From positions 3,348,001-3,412,000 of the forward strand of contig NC_013922.1 of NCBI RefSeq assembly GCF_000025625.1: DNA of 64,000 nt, given 5' to 3'. The notes beneath the pieces were generated by a model. The model saw only the letters and a list, made by a program, of their open reading frames with translations, did not search any database and was not told the origin of the DNA. Position 1 is the first letter of the stretch; the number at the start of each line of letters is the position of its first letter. The stretch is from Natrialba magadii ATCC 43099 (GTDB lineage: Archaea; Halobacteriota; Halobacteria; Halobacteriales; Natrialbaceae). The position numbers were made by a program, and so were the translations under genes. Shown here piece by piece: positions 51,485-60,866 of the stretch.

Positions 51485-52657
51485 ATGAACGTCCGCACGC
51501 TGTACCACACAGCCAGAGGAATACAGGGACTCGCCGGAACCGAGTACGACAGCGATGTCAGCCCGTCGCTTCGTCGCCGCCTGTGGCTCTGGCGACGCGG
51601 GTTCCTGAGCCGGTCGGATGCAATCTACGACATAGACGACCATCGCGTCCAGGACTACATCACCGACTACCAGCGCTACGTTCGGACGAAGCGGATCAAC
51701 GGTACCTGGTCTGTCGCGCTGTCAAACAAACTCCTCTTTCACCGAGTGATGCAGCCGTTCGACGACGAGCGCATGACCGTCTACGGGATGGTAAACGACG
51801 GCTCGTTCCACGCCGTCGACACTGACAGCGCTCGTCTCAGTCCCGACGGCGGTGTCCAGTCGACTAGTTCGGTAGACACCGCGCAGACGGACACACCACA
51901 CACCACCAACGCCGCCCAGCGCGTCGTCGAGCAACTCGAGTGCGACGACGACGGGAAACTGGTCCTCAAGTGGGTTCGCGGGGGCGGCGGGAACAACGTT
52001 TACCTCTGCTCGCGAACGGACGATGGCTACCGGGTCAACGGCGAGTACTACGCGGACGCCGAGTTCCGCTCGCTGGTCTCGAACCTGTCTGAATACCTCG
52101 TCTGCGAGCACGTCGAACAGGGCTCGTTCCCCGCTGACCTGTATCCAAAGACGCCGAACACGCTTCGGCTCATCACGATGTATGACGAGGAGACCCACGA
52201 GCCGTTCATCGCCGCGGGCATCCACCGGATCGGAACGACCGACTCGGAGCCGCTTGACAACTTCACGCAGGGTGGGCTCTCCGCCGAAATCGACCTCGAA
52301 ACCGGGGAGCTGGGTCCCGGTGCACGGCCGCCAAACGCCGGTTCCGAATCTGATTCCGACTCCGTCTCCAGACAAGACGCCGTCTCCTGGCACACGACAC
52401 ACCCCGACACCGGCGCGCAGATAAAGGGTGAACGCATCCCCAACTGGGAGGCGATTCGCTCGCGGGTACTCGAGATGGCTACCTCCGCGTCGTTCCTGCC
52501 GTACATCGGCTGGGACGTGATCGTGACGGACGACGACGGCTCGTTCTCGGTGATCGAGGCGAACAGCTATCCGGGACTCAAGTCGATTCAGGTGCATGGA
52601 CCGCTGCTGGCGGACGACAGGGTGCGGCGGTTCTACGAGCACCACGGCGTCTGTTAG
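51485..52657 (+). CDS. Sugar-transfer-associated ATP-grasp protein
   Basis: A 390-residue protein resembling the ATP-grasp group linked to sugar transfer. ATP-site residues are seen in LVLKWVRGGGGNNVYLCSR near 157-175 and YLVCEHVEQGSFPADLYPKTPNTLRLITMYD near 201-231; the metal-binding end is VIEANSYPGLKSIQVHGPLL near 355-374. A low-complexity insert lies at residues 285-305. Such enzymes are thought to ligate amino acids or other acids to sugars. It forms a pair with the GT2 gene 85 bp upstream. Confidence 0.8.
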   Translation: MNVRTLYHTARGIQGLAGTEYDSDVSPSLRRRLWLWRRGFLSRSDAIYDIDDHRVQDYITDYQRYVRTKRINGTWSVALSNKLLFHRVMQPFDDERMTVYGMVNDGSFHAVDTDSARLSPDGGVQSTSSVDTAQTDTPHTTNAAQRVVEQLECDDDGKLVLKWVRGGGGNNVYLCSRTDDGYRVNGEYYADAEFRSLVSNLSEYLVCEHVEQGSFPADLYPKTPNTLRLITMYDEETHEPFIAAGIHRIGTTDSEPLDNFTQGGLSAEIDLETGELGPGARPPNAGSESDSDSVSRQDAVSWHTTHPDTGAQIKGERIPNWEAIRSRVLEMATSASFLPYIGWDVIVTDDDGSFSVIEANSYPGLKSIQVHGPLLADDRVRRFYEHHGVC

Positions 52658-52885
52658 GAGCGAGACAGTTGCTCCGCTATCAGTCGAGTCAACCGTTTGA
52701 ATAGGATATCTTTGCGGCACGAAAAGTGAGTGGACCAGTTAGAGCCACGACCATTGTCGTCTTGCAACAGCACGGACCGCTTCCGGCCGGTGATTTCGCC
52801 GCACCGTTCTCGAGTACAAAACCGCCGCTGTAACGGTCTTACGCGCGCTATAGTAAACAAATCCGGGTAGAGAGTGGGAACTGGA

Positions 52886-54106
52886 ATGCAGCGGGATTCA
52901 CTCTCACGACGATCAGTACTGTCTCTTGCTGGCCTCTCGCTGGCGAGTGCAGGTGTTGCGACTGGTGCACAGACGAGCTATCATTCTCAATCCGCCCCAG
53001 GGGCGACAGACGACGAGCACGTGACACGCGAGTCGTTCCAGATTATGGAGGGGACGGAGAAGGAAACGACAGTCTACGTAACCGACGCTGAAGCCGACGG
53101 ACCGACAGTGTTCGTCATCGGCGGCGTTCACGGGAACGAGACGGCCGGCTACATCGCCGCCGAGGAGATTGCCGAGTGGACGATCGACGCCGGGACACTC
53201 GTCACGTTGCCACGAGCGGACGTCGTCGCCATCGACCGGGGGACACGAGTCGACGACGACGGCATCGACCTCAATCGGCAGTTCCCCGAGGGAAGCGAGC
53301 CCCAGACCGAGCTCGCAGAGGCGATCTGGGATCTCGTCGTCAACCTCGACCCGGCCGTCATCGTCGACCTCCACGAGTCACGCGGGATCTACGCGGGCAA
53401 CCCCGTCGACGGCGTCGGACAGGCGATCTTCCACGCCAACCGTGACGAAGACCGAACGGCCGCGGACAGCGCAATCGAGTACGTCAACGACAACTACATC
53501 GACGTCTCCGAACGCGCCTTCCAGACGGGCTACTTCTCCGGTCCGGACTCGGAACCAACAGGCCTACTCGTCCACAAGGCCGCACGAGAACTCGGTTCCG
53601 AAGCCTTCCTCGTCGAGACGCTCTCGACCGAGAACGAACTCGAGAAGCGAGTCACTTGGCACTCTGCCATTGTCGAGCGACTGGTCGAAGACGAACTGTT
53701 CCCCAACGAGGAGCCGAACAACGGCCACGAGCCGGAAGAGCCGATCGAAGAAGAGCCCGACGAGCCCGACGAGCCGCCCGCGGACGAAGATGATGATGAG
53801 TCAGGGGATGATGTTCCGGACGATCACACCGACCCGGTCGCCGAAATCCGGTCCGATCCGAGCAGCGCGACCGAACGAACACTCGAGCCGGAGCAGACGA
53901 TCACCCTCGATGCGACCTGTTCGGAGGCACCGGACGGCGAGCTCGTGAGCTACGAGTGGAGCATCAAGAACGACGGGACGTTCAACGAGTCCGGGAAGAC
54001 AGTCGACGTAACTGTCAGCGCGAGCGGCGACCACCGCGTGTTGCTGCGGGTGACTGACGATGCTGGTGCGAGCGAGACGACAGAAGTGACGCTGACAGCA
54101 GCCTAA
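52886..54106 (+). CDS. Secreted succinylglutamate-desuccinylase/aspartoacylase-like enzyme with PKD-like domain
   Basis: A 406-residue exported protein. SRRSVLSLAGLSLASAGVATGAQ at residues 7-29 is a Tat signal with no lipobox. The core from about 45 to 265 belongs to the AstE/M14-like zinc group: VIGGVHGNETAG near 73-84 supplies His and Glu, and VIVDLHESRG near 155 the second His. A Glu/Asp/Pro-rich linker (270-310) leads to a PKD/Ig-like domain (about 315-406, ITLDATCSEAPDGELVSYEWSIKNDGT). It likely removes acyl or peptide groups from a surface polymer. Confidence 0.82.
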   Translation: MQRDSLSRRSVLSLAGLSLASAGVATGAQTSYHSQSAPGATDDEHVTRESFQIMEGTEKETTVYVTDAEADGPTVFVIGGVHGNETAGYIAAEEIAEWTIDAGTLVTLPRADVVAIDRGTRVDDDGIDLNRQFPEGSEPQTELAEAIWDLVVNLDPAVIVDLHESRGIYAGNPVDGVGQAIFHANRDEDRTAADSAIEYVNDNYIDVSERAFQTGYFSGPDSEPTGLLVHKAARELGSEAFLVETLSTENELEKRVTWHSAIVERLVEDELFPNEEPNNGHEPEEPIEEEPDEPDEPPADEDDDESGDDVPDDHTDPVAEIRSDPSSATERTLEPEQTITLDATCSEAPDGELVSYEWSIKNDGTFNESGKTVDVTVSASGDHRVLLRVTDDAGASETTEVTLTAA

Positions 54107-54318
54107 CGCGATTGGTCCAGTTCGGCAACTAATCCGGCCCTATCGCTTTTTTCAGGATCGCTTAGGATCACATCCAAGATCGCGCGTGGGAGAGCCACCG
54201 CTATCTCACGATCACGGCACTAGCCGCCGACTCAACACCCAATACTCAGCATCCAACACTCGGACTCAACACCCAACACCCACTCCAAGAAACGAAACGC
54301 GTACGGTCAGAAACGACG

Positions 54319-55653
54319 TTAGAATGGGTCTGTTCGAAGCTCCCACAGGTCGTCGAAGTCGATAACCTCGACGTCGGCCTGATCGATGTGCTCGAGTAGC
54401 TCCTCGTAGTCGTCCTCGTTCATCGTATTATCCTGGTCGAAGGCGTGGAAGTTCAGGATGGTACACTGATTGTGTGCCTCGGCGAGGTCGACACAGCGCT
54501 TCGAGATGTCGAGGTCGTGGCCGATGGTGCGGGGCAGTGCCAGTGGATCGAAGCCGTAGACGTTGGTCAGGTTGACATCGCCGGACTGGTTGAAGCCGCC
54601 ACAGTAGTGGTAGTCCGTGAAGTACTCGAGACTCGTCTTGTCGTAGCTGTTGTGCGGGTAGACGATGTAGTTCGCGCCCTCGAACCCGTTCTCGATGAAC
54701 CAGTGTTTGTCGCCGCGGACGCGCGTCTCGATTTCGTCTTCGTCCTCGTACTCGTGGATCGGGTTGTGCGTCCCGTGGACGACGATCTGGTCGCCTTCCT
54801 CCTGACGCTCCTGGAGTTCCGAGACCGTCATGATCCCGTCGCGGGCTTCCTCGGTCCACTGTGGCACCGGTGCCTGAATCGTCGTAAACCCGAACTCGTC
54901 GTGCATCGGCGAGGCCGTCTCGTAGTAGTCGCTGAAGCCGTCGTCCCAGACCAGCATCACGTATCCCTGCTCGGGCCGGTCGTGGGTTCGGATGTCGTCA
55001 ATCCAGACCTCCGCCTCGTCCATCGAGTGCAACACCTGGAACTCGAGTCGGTCGATCTCGTCCAACGCCGGTTCGATCTCGCTCTCCTCGAAGACGCCCG
55101 GACTCGAGCGGAACCAGCCAACGTCAGGCTCACGATAGGTGATTTCGCGCAGCGAGTAGTAGCGATCGCTACCAAAGTTGTCGACGACGCGCAGGTTGAC
55201 CGTGATGTTCTGCGGCGTCGTCGTCCGAATCGCGAACGAGAAGTCCTTCCCGGTGAGGTCCTCGTCCGGAACGTCGATCTCCGCGACGATTGTTTCGTCC
55301 TCCTCACCGGTCAGGCGCAGACTCTGTGACCCGTCGAAGACGACGTCCTCGTCGACCTCGCCCTCGCCCTGTGTGACCTCCCAGGCGTCACTGTCCTCGA
55401 AGTCGTACAGCGAGTCACCGGGCTGACCGTACTGCTCGCGGCTGTTGTACGCGGTTTCGAGTTCCGGCACGCCGTCCGCCAGCGCGGACACCGTCGTCTC
55501 GTCAGCACCGGTCGACTCGTCCCCTGGCGTCTCACCGTCGCCATCGTCGCCGCGCAGGTCGTCCAGGCGGTCGGTACAGCCCGCGAGTCCAGCGGCCGCA
55601 GCAACACTCGACCCCGCGAGCAGCCGTCGTCGTGTCATTCGGTTGTCTGCCAT
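54319..55653 (-). CDS. Secreted polysaccharide deacetylase lipoprotein C
   Basis: A 444-residue Tat lipoprotein (MTRRRLLAGSSVAAAAGLAGC near residues 6-26). A beta-rich domain with FSFAIRTTTPQNITVNLRVVDNFGSDRYYS covers about 65-225. The NodB domain follows: VMLVWDDGFSDYYETASPM near 232 holds the Asp pair, and VVHGTHNPIH near 292 the zinc His residues. A late motif is TILNFHAFDQDNTMNEDDY near 400. It is the active-looking counterpart of protein B and faces the AstE-like gene tail to tail. Confidence 0.85.
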   Translation of the reverse strand: MADNRMTRRRLLAGSSVAAAAGLAGCTDRLDDLRGDDGDGETPGDESTGADETTVSALADGVPELETAYNSREQYGQPGDSLYDFEDSDAWEVTQGEGEVDEDVVFDGSQSLRLTGEEDETIVAEIDVPDEDLTGKDFSFAIRTTTPQNITVNLRVVDNFGSDRYYSLREITYREPDVGWFRSSPGVFEESEIEPALDEIDRLEFQVLHSMDEAEVWIDDIRTHDRPEQGYVMLVWDDGFSDYYETASPMHDEFGFTTIQAPVPQWTEEARDGIMTVSELQERQEEGDQIVVHGTHNPIHEYEDEDEIETRVRGDKHWFIENGFEGANYIVYPHNSYDKTSLEYFTDYHYCGGFNQSGDVNLTNVYGFDPLALPRTIGHDLDISKRCVDLAEAHNQCTILNFHAFDQDNTMNEDDYEELLEHIDQADVEVIDFDDLWELRTDPF

Positions 55654-55918
55654 GGTACCTCGTCCGTACCGCCAGTGAGCCCATTATTATGGATCCGATA
55701 GCCGCTCACGAGTCTGTCTCGTTGACTCCCTGAATCGGCCGAATACCGCCGCCTCGGGACTTAACAACGGCATAGTTAATGACCACTCGACCGCAGGCGT
55801 GAAACAACAGCTGCGTGGATGGCACTCGAGTAGCCGAGTGGGACTCCTGTTCCGCAGGTCGGTGCCACCCCGCGTCTTCGCGACGAGGATTTCCAACGAC
55901 TCCCAACGACTTCCAACG

Positions 55919-57643
55919 ATGAACAAGGAACTGTTCGGTGTATTCGGCGATAGTGAGGCGTTCGAGCGGTTTCGATCACCCGACGAGTTCGACGAGTTTC
56001 TCTGTGGCTCGTCGCTCACCGTCGGCATCAGAGACCCTGGCCTCGACTACGACGGCTGGAGCGCGACGCACACTGACGACACTGGCTGCTGTGTGCTCTG
56101 GGGTGAAGCGTACGTGCCCGGTGACGAGCAAAACACCGCACGCTGGCTCCTCGAGCGCTACGATGCCGATGGGCTCGGTGCACTCCACTCGCTCAACGGC
56201 TCGTACCTCGCCGTTCTCGACGTTCGCGGTGAGGATCCGTTCGTCGCAGCAGACCCCGTTCGGTCGCGTGAGTGTTTCTACACTGCGGCACACGACGCTC
56301 GTGCGAACTGTGATGGCTGGGTGTTCGGCACCGACGCGGCTGCCGTCGGACAGACCGTTTCGGATCCAACAGTCGATACCGACGGGATACTCGAGTTCCT
56401 CCACATGGGGCTCTCGCTCGGCGAGAAAACCTGGGTAGACGACGTGTCGCGGCTCCCGCTCGATAGTCGCCTCACACCCGATGGCGTCGATTCACTGTCA
56501 CGGTTCGTCTATCAACCGGCAGAGCTCGACGAGTTCGACTACGTCGACGAACTCGCCTCACGGCTCGACCGGGCGATACGCCGCCGCTCGTCGAATCCAG
56601 GACCGAAGGGACTCTTGCTCTCTGCGGGCTACGACTCGCGGATCGTCCTCTCACAGGTTGACGGGATTGACCATTGTTACACTGTTGGCTCCCCAACCGC
56701 ACAGGAGGTCCAGGGTGCGAAACAGGTCGCGACCCAGTACGGCGCAACCCACACCGCGTTCACACCGGACGACCGGTACCTGTACGCCGACGAGTCGAAA
56801 GTTCGGTACTCGAACGGGATCAAGGAGTCCTTGCACATCCACCACGCCGGCTATACCGACGAACTCGCAGGCGAGATCGAAACGATGTATCACGGACTCC
56901 TCTGTGATACCTTCTTCCGCGGACACTTCACCGCCCAGGACGGCGTCGACGTCCTCGGTGCGCGCGTCCCCTTCAACCGCCTCGACCCGGATCCAGACCC
57001 CATCGAATCGCTTCTCGGAAAGTACGGCTACAGACGCGACGCCAGTCTCGATCTCGCCGAGCGAATCGGAATCGACCACGACCCCGAAACGTTCGTTCGA
57101 GAGTCCATCGCCGCTGAATTCGCCACGAACCGCTCGCGAGCGAACTCGATTCAGAACGCACTCACCTGCTGTGGCATCGCCAATCAGCCGTCCGTTCCGT
57201 TCCACAACCACCTCTCCGACCACTTTTTCACCCCGTTTCTCGCGACGGATATCGAACTCCTCGAGTGGCACCTACAGACACCGCCGGAGTATCGCACAAC
57301 GGAGACGTTCCTGCAGGCGTGTCAGCGACTCGATGACGATATTCTTCGCCATCGACCACCGGATCGGCCCCACGGGACGATGCTGCTGAACGAAGTCGAG
57401 GGGTTTGTGCGGCGCAAAACGCCGTTGCTCACGTCGTTCGAGCCGCCGTGGCCCGACCGACGGGAACTGTTCGACCGCTACGAACTTGACCAACGGCTTC
57501 TCGGGTCGACAGCACAGCTCCATCCGCTCCCCCCCAGACACAAGCTTCGAGTAAACGATCTGCAAACGTGGCTCGACTTGTGGGACCCAGGAAGCAACGA
57601 GTTACTACCCTGGTTGCAGCAACCGGCACGGATTTTGTCATAG
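55919..57643 (+). CDS. Asparagine-synthase-like protein lacking the glutaminase cysteine
   Basis: A 574-residue protein of the asparagine synthetase B family. The C-terminal synthetase domain has the ATP-pyrophosphatase loop LLLSAGYDSRIVLSQ near residues 227-241 (S-x-G-x-D-S). The N-terminal part has the glutaminase-like fold (LNGSYLAVLDV near 91) but starts MNKELFGVFG, so the Cys2 nucleophile needed to use glutamine is absent. It may use ammonia or another amine, or adenylate a sugar acid. The setting in a glycan island suggests an amide on a surface polymer. The start at 55919 follows a repeated CGACTTCCAACGA-type leader. Confidence 0.8.
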   Translation: MNKELFGVFGDSEAFERFRSPDEFDEFLCGSSLTVGIRDPGLDYDGWSATHTDDTGCCVLWGEAYVPGDEQNTARWLLERYDADGLGALHSLNGSYLAVLDVRGEDPFVAADPVRSRECFYTAAHDARANCDGWVFGTDAAAVGQTVSDPTVDTDGILEFLHMGLSLGEKTWVDDVSRLPLDSRLTPDGVDSLSRFVYQPAELDEFDYVDELASRLDRAIRRRSSNPGPKGLLLSAGYDSRIVLSQVDGIDHCYTVGSPTAQEVQGAKQVATQYGATHTAFTPDDRYLYADESKVRYSNGIKESLHIHHAGYTDELAGEIETMYHGLLCDTFFRGHFTAQDGVDVLGARVPFNRLDPDPDPIESLLGKYGYRRDASLDLAERIGIDHDPETFVRESIAAEFATNRSRANSIQNALTCCGIANQPSVPFHNHLSDHFFTPFLATDIELLEWHLQTPPEYRTTETFLQACQRLDDDILRHRPPDRPHGTMLLNEVEGFVRRKTPLLTSFEPPWPDRRELFDRYELDQRLLGSTAQLHPLPPRHKLRVNDLQTWLDLWDPGSNELLPWLQQPARILS

Positions 57644-57752
57644 TATAGCACTGCAATCGGGTACTTTCTGTGCGGGAGACTGCGGTCAATCTTTCCGGAA
57701 ACAGCCGCTAACGACCCTCTATATCGTTTATTGTATTTGAATCGTGAGAATA

Positions 57753-57760
57753 CTTATATA
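57753..57760 (+). promoter_or_regulatory. TATA box of the DUF7344-like gene
   Basis: CTTATATA centred 27 nt before the ATG at 57783, the ideal leaderless spacing. It excludes the GTG at 57744 as the start. Confidence 0.6.
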
Positions 57761-57782
57761 CCACGGGGAATTAGGCTGGAAT

Positions 57783-58421
57783 ATGCGTCTGACGCCGTCT
57801 TGGATTCGCTCTTCATCGGCCGATACCACAGAAGAGCACTCAGTAGATGGCGACGCCTCACTCGATGTCCCAATCTACTACACCTCAGACGGGGACGACT
57901 CGGTTTCTGGCCGCGATGGGGCTGTACACACCGAAAACGATACGCAATCCGCGGCCGCGTTCGTACCCGAGTCGGACGCGACACTGCTTGCAGTGCTCGA
58001 TGATCTGTCGACTCCCGTGACTGTCGATGAACTGGTCGATCAATTAATTGGACGAGCAGGTCGGCCACACTCACCCTCGGAAAGGGAGTCACTGGCATCG
58101 CCATCGACAGCCTCCCCAGAGTCGACGGTTTCCGTCGAAACGTGGGCAACGATTCACGAACGCCTCCACGAGGACCGACTTCCAAAACTCGATGCGGACG
58201 GTGCACTCGAGTTCGATCCGGCACGTGGGACGATCGATCATACACAGTCCGAGACAGGAGACCAGACGATGTTCTCCCCGGCAGTTCTCGGCACAGTGTC
58301 GATTGGATTGCTCTTCGTACTCGCGATTCTGGTGACGGCGTCGATGTACACGGCAGTAACAGTGACAGTGGCAGCAACGACGTTTGCAGTTTGGCTTCTT
58401 CCGGCCTACGGCGTCGTATGA
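57783..58421 (+). CDS. DUF7344-like winged-helix protein with membrane helices
   Basis: A 212-residue protein. The central part ATLLAVLDDLSTPVTVDELVDQLIGRAG with ETWATIHERLHEDRLPKLDADGALEFDPARGTI at about 72-180 has the winged-helix layout common in haloarchaeal regulators of the DUF7344 type. Two hydrophobic helices end the protein (about 165-210, GTVSIGLLFVLAILVTASM). It likely senses at the membrane and binds DNA. It converges with the similar gene at 58474. Confidence 0.72.
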   Translation: MRLTPSWIRSSSADTTEEHSVDGDASLDVPIYYTSDGDDSVSGRDGAVHTENDTQSAAAFVPESDATLLAVLDDLSTPVTVDELVDQLIGRAGRPHSPSERESLASPSTASPESTVSVETWATIHERLHEDRLPKLDADGALEFDPARGTIDHTQSETGDQTMFSPAVLGTVSIGLLFVLAILVTASMYTAVTVTVAATTFAVWLLPAYGVV

Positions 58422-58473
58422 GAACAGTGTCAGCGCCAGTTGAATTGTCGTCTTGAGAGGACGGTGAGTCGGA

Positions 58474-59112
58474 TCAATTGATGAATCGGCTGGCGGTCAC
58501 CAGCGTGAACAGGAACAGAATCAGTGCACTCAGGCCAATCCCAGAGATAATCGAGAGGACCGGCAGTTCGAAGACGGCACCGAGCAGTGCGACGTAACAG
58601 ACTGCGGTCGCACCGATGTAGTAATCGTCGCCGATCGAGATCGTCGGCGTGTCGTCCTCGTCTGCCGCTTCGTCCTGTTCGGTAACCTGGAGGTACTTGT
58701 CGACCTCGTCTGCGAGTGGCTTGCGTTCGACGATACCACGGTTTTGCTGGTAGTCGATCACGCCGGCTTCGTCGAGTTTCGAGAGATGTGACTGGTACAG
58801 CGGAATGTAGACTCGCTGGCGTTGCGTCGAGGTCAGTTCAGCAACGGTGGTGTCGTGTTCCCAGGCTGCGACCTGCTCTGCGACATCGCGCATACGGACT
58901 GGCTCGTCAGTTCCCCGGAGATACCGGAGTACAAGCCTCCTGCGTTCATTTTGCAGCAAGTGGAATATTTCGTCCTCGGTGAACGTTTCGTCGCGTTCGC
59001 CGTTCTCGTTGTTCTCACTCTCGACGTCCTCGACAGTCTCTCTCTCGTCAGCCCCGCCTGCGGACTCTTCCTCCGTTTCCTGTGCGTTCGAGCTGATATG
59101 TTTCGCTTTCAT
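58474..59112 (-). CDS. DUF7344 winged-helix membrane regulator
   Basis: A 212-residue protein with a disordered acidic N-terminus (to residue 42). The winged-helix domain is at 43-145: DEIFHLLQNERRRLVLRYLRGTDEPVRMRDVAEQVAAWEHD and YIPLYQSHLSKLDEAGVIDYQQNRGIVERKPLADEV, matching the haloarchaeal DUF7344 domain. Two transmembrane helices end the protein near 165-208. A TTTATTA TATA-like element lies about 30 nt upstream, with a perfect palindrome at 59167-59179 just beyond. Confidence 0.82.
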   Translation of the reverse strand: MKAKHISSNAQETEEESAGGADERETVEDVESENNENGERDETFTEDEIFHLLQNERRRLVLRYLRGTDEPVRMRDVAEQVAAWEHDTTVAELTSTQRQRVYIPLYQSHLSKLDEAGVIDYQQNRGIVERKPLADEVDKYLQVTEQDEAADEDDTPTISIGDDYYIGATAVCYVALLGAVFELPVLSIISGIGLSALILFLFTLVTASRFIN

Positions 59113-59499
59113 CGAGCCAGTCTTCCCTAATCAGGAGTGGGTAATAAAGTGTAGAAACCGGCCAGTCCAATTGAATTGGTTTCACGTCGTTTCATCACCA
59201 GGCTCAATATTTCATGACATTTTATATTCCAGCAAAACCGCTTCTAAAGCACAATATCTGGGCATTCAGAATATCCATGTGGGTTTAATTACGACGTGTT
59301 ATGGAGGGATAATTCAGAAAAGTCTATCCGAGTTTTCTATAATTGCATCCAGTAAGAACATCTCGGGAGGTCGATAGACACCCTCTCCGATATCTATGTC
59401 TGAATCGTGGCATATTTGTCCCAGCATAGGGGTGTCAGAACCCGTTGAGCCGGGCTTACCAGGGCGATAATAAACCCCTCTGAGAGCCACGGATTCGGT
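59113..59499. other. AT-rich intergenic interval, 387 bp
   Basis: Markedly richer in A and T than the rest of the window from 59165 to 59350. It separates two divergent genes and carries promoter-like elements for both: ACTTTATTACC on the minus strand near 59140-59150, and GATAATAAA at 59466-59474 for the plus-strand gene. No gene is seen. Confidence 0.55.
59167..59179. promoter_or_regulatory. 13-bp palindrome, possible operator
   Basis: CCAATT-G-AATTGG, a perfect inverted repeat about 20 bp upstream of the TATA-like element of the DUF7344 gene. A regulator binding there could control that gene; no other copy was noticed. Confidence 0.35.
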
Positions 59500-60483
59500 A
59501 TGAGCGACACCGATTGGTGGTTTCTCGATCTGGCAGTCGTCATCGCAACGACGGGGGCACTCTCGATCGGTCTCTTCACCGCGATTTCGGGACCCGTCCG
59601 CATCGCACTCGCCCTCCCGCTCGTTCTGTTTCTACCGGGGTATGCACTAGTCTCTGCCCTATTTCCGGACGAAGCGGATGAGACGTACCAGGACTTCGAC
59701 GAGGAGAAAACCGGCCTTGGAAACCCCCTGTTGTTGACCCGGGGACTCGAGCCGATCGAGCGTGGCATCCTGTCAGTCGTCTTTAGCGTCGCCATCGTTC
59801 CAGCGATCACCCTTTTCGCGAGTGCAACCCCCAGGGGTTTGACGCTCGATCCGGTGCTCCTCGGGATTGCCCTGACAACGATCATCCTGTCACTGATCGC
59901 GATTGTTGCTCGGTATCGGTGCCCGCCGGATCAGCGGTTCGCTCCGACACAGACCAAACTATCAGTATTTTTCCCACGGTTCCGCCCGAACTCCTACTCT
60001 AAGACGAATCCGCGCCCGTACAACATCGCGATCGTCCTCGCGCTCGGTGTCCTCCTGCTGAGTGCTGGATTCGCTGTTGCCAATCCGCCACAGCACGAGG
60101 GCTACACCGAGTTCGCAGTCGAGACGAGCGAGGTCGACGGTGACATCGAAACGATGTACGATGCGGAGTACACTGCTGGCGAAGCGACATCGCTCTCCGT
60201 CTCGATCACGAACCAGGAACACAGCGAGCAGTCGTACACGACCGTCGCACTGCTCGAACGCGTCGACGACTCGGGAGAGCCCGCTGGCGAGGCAGAACAA
60301 CTCGCGAGCACGTCGACCACGATCGCCGATGGCGACACGGCAGAACCGACACTCGAGTTCACCCCGTCGATGCAGGGCGACGATCTGCAGGTGACGCTGT
60401 TGCTCTACCAGGGTGAAGCGCCGGCAGAGCCGGATGCGGAGTCGGCGTATCGAGTGATCGAGTTGCCGGTTGTCGTCGAGTGA
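59500..60483 (+). CDS. DUF1616 membrane protein
   Basis: A 327-residue protein of the DUF1616 group. Four transmembrane helices are near 8-30, 35-52, 85-110 and 112-133, with the family's conserved block LPLVLFLPGYALVSALFP. A fifth helix is near 178-198. The C-terminal 130 residues (from about 205) form an extracellular Ig-like domain: YTAGEATSLSVSITNQEHSEQSYTTVALLE. Function is unknown; genes of this type recur near surface-glycan and cell-envelope genes. A TATA-like element lies 30 nt before the ATG. Confidence 0.82.
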   Translation: MSDTDWWFLDLAVVIATTGALSIGLFTAISGPVRIALALPLVLFLPGYALVSALFPDEADETYQDFDEEKTGLGNPLLLTRGLEPIERGILSVVFSVAIVPAITLFASATPRGLTLDPVLLGIALTTIILSLIAIVARYRCPPDQRFAPTQTKLSVFFPRFRPNSYSKTNPRPYNIAIVLALGVLLLSAGFAVANPPQHEGYTEFAVETSEVDGDIETMYDAEYTAGEATSLSVSITNQEHSEQSYTTVALLERVDDSGEPAGEAEQLASTSTTIADGDTAEPTLEFTPSMQGDDLQVTLLLYQGEAPAEPDAESAYRVIELPVVVE

Positions 60484-60560
60484 GCAGGACGGCTGCGATT
60501 GGCACTGCTGTAGAGACACAGACAGGTGGCTTTTTTGTGGCCCACTAGTTTTGTGAACGT

Positions 60561-60866
60561 ATGATTTACGACCTCGTCGGATTCGTCCTCCAGTTCGCAG
60601 TGCTGGTCTTTGCGGCGTACCTCGGCACGATGCTCGCGCTCGGTCAGTTCCACCGACAGACGACTGGGGAACCGGGCGAGACGATGGCTCTCAGCCACCG
60701 GCTGACGCCGCGTTTTATGCGGCCGAACCACGAGCAGTATCTCTCCCCAGCGGACGATCAGAACGCGTCTGCATCGGCTGCTGGGCCGACTACCAGCGAG
60801 GAGTCGGCCGAAGATGATTCCAACCATGACGCGACCGCCAACGCGGAGAACGACACTGATCGGTAA
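60561..60866 (+). CDS. Small one-helix membrane protein
   Basis: A 101-residue protein with one transmembrane helix near residues 5-27 (LVGFVLQFAVLVFAAYLGTML) and a Ser/Asp/Ala-rich disordered tail from residue 65. The middle stretch GETMALSHRLTPRFMRPNHEQ is hydrophilic. It follows the DUF1616 gene by 77 bp. No function is recognised. Confidence 0.62.
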   Translation: MIYDLVGFVLQFAVLVFAAYLGTMLALGQFHRQTTGEPGETMALSHRLTPRFMRPNHEQYLSPADDQNASASAAGPTTSEESAEDDSNHDATANAENDTDR

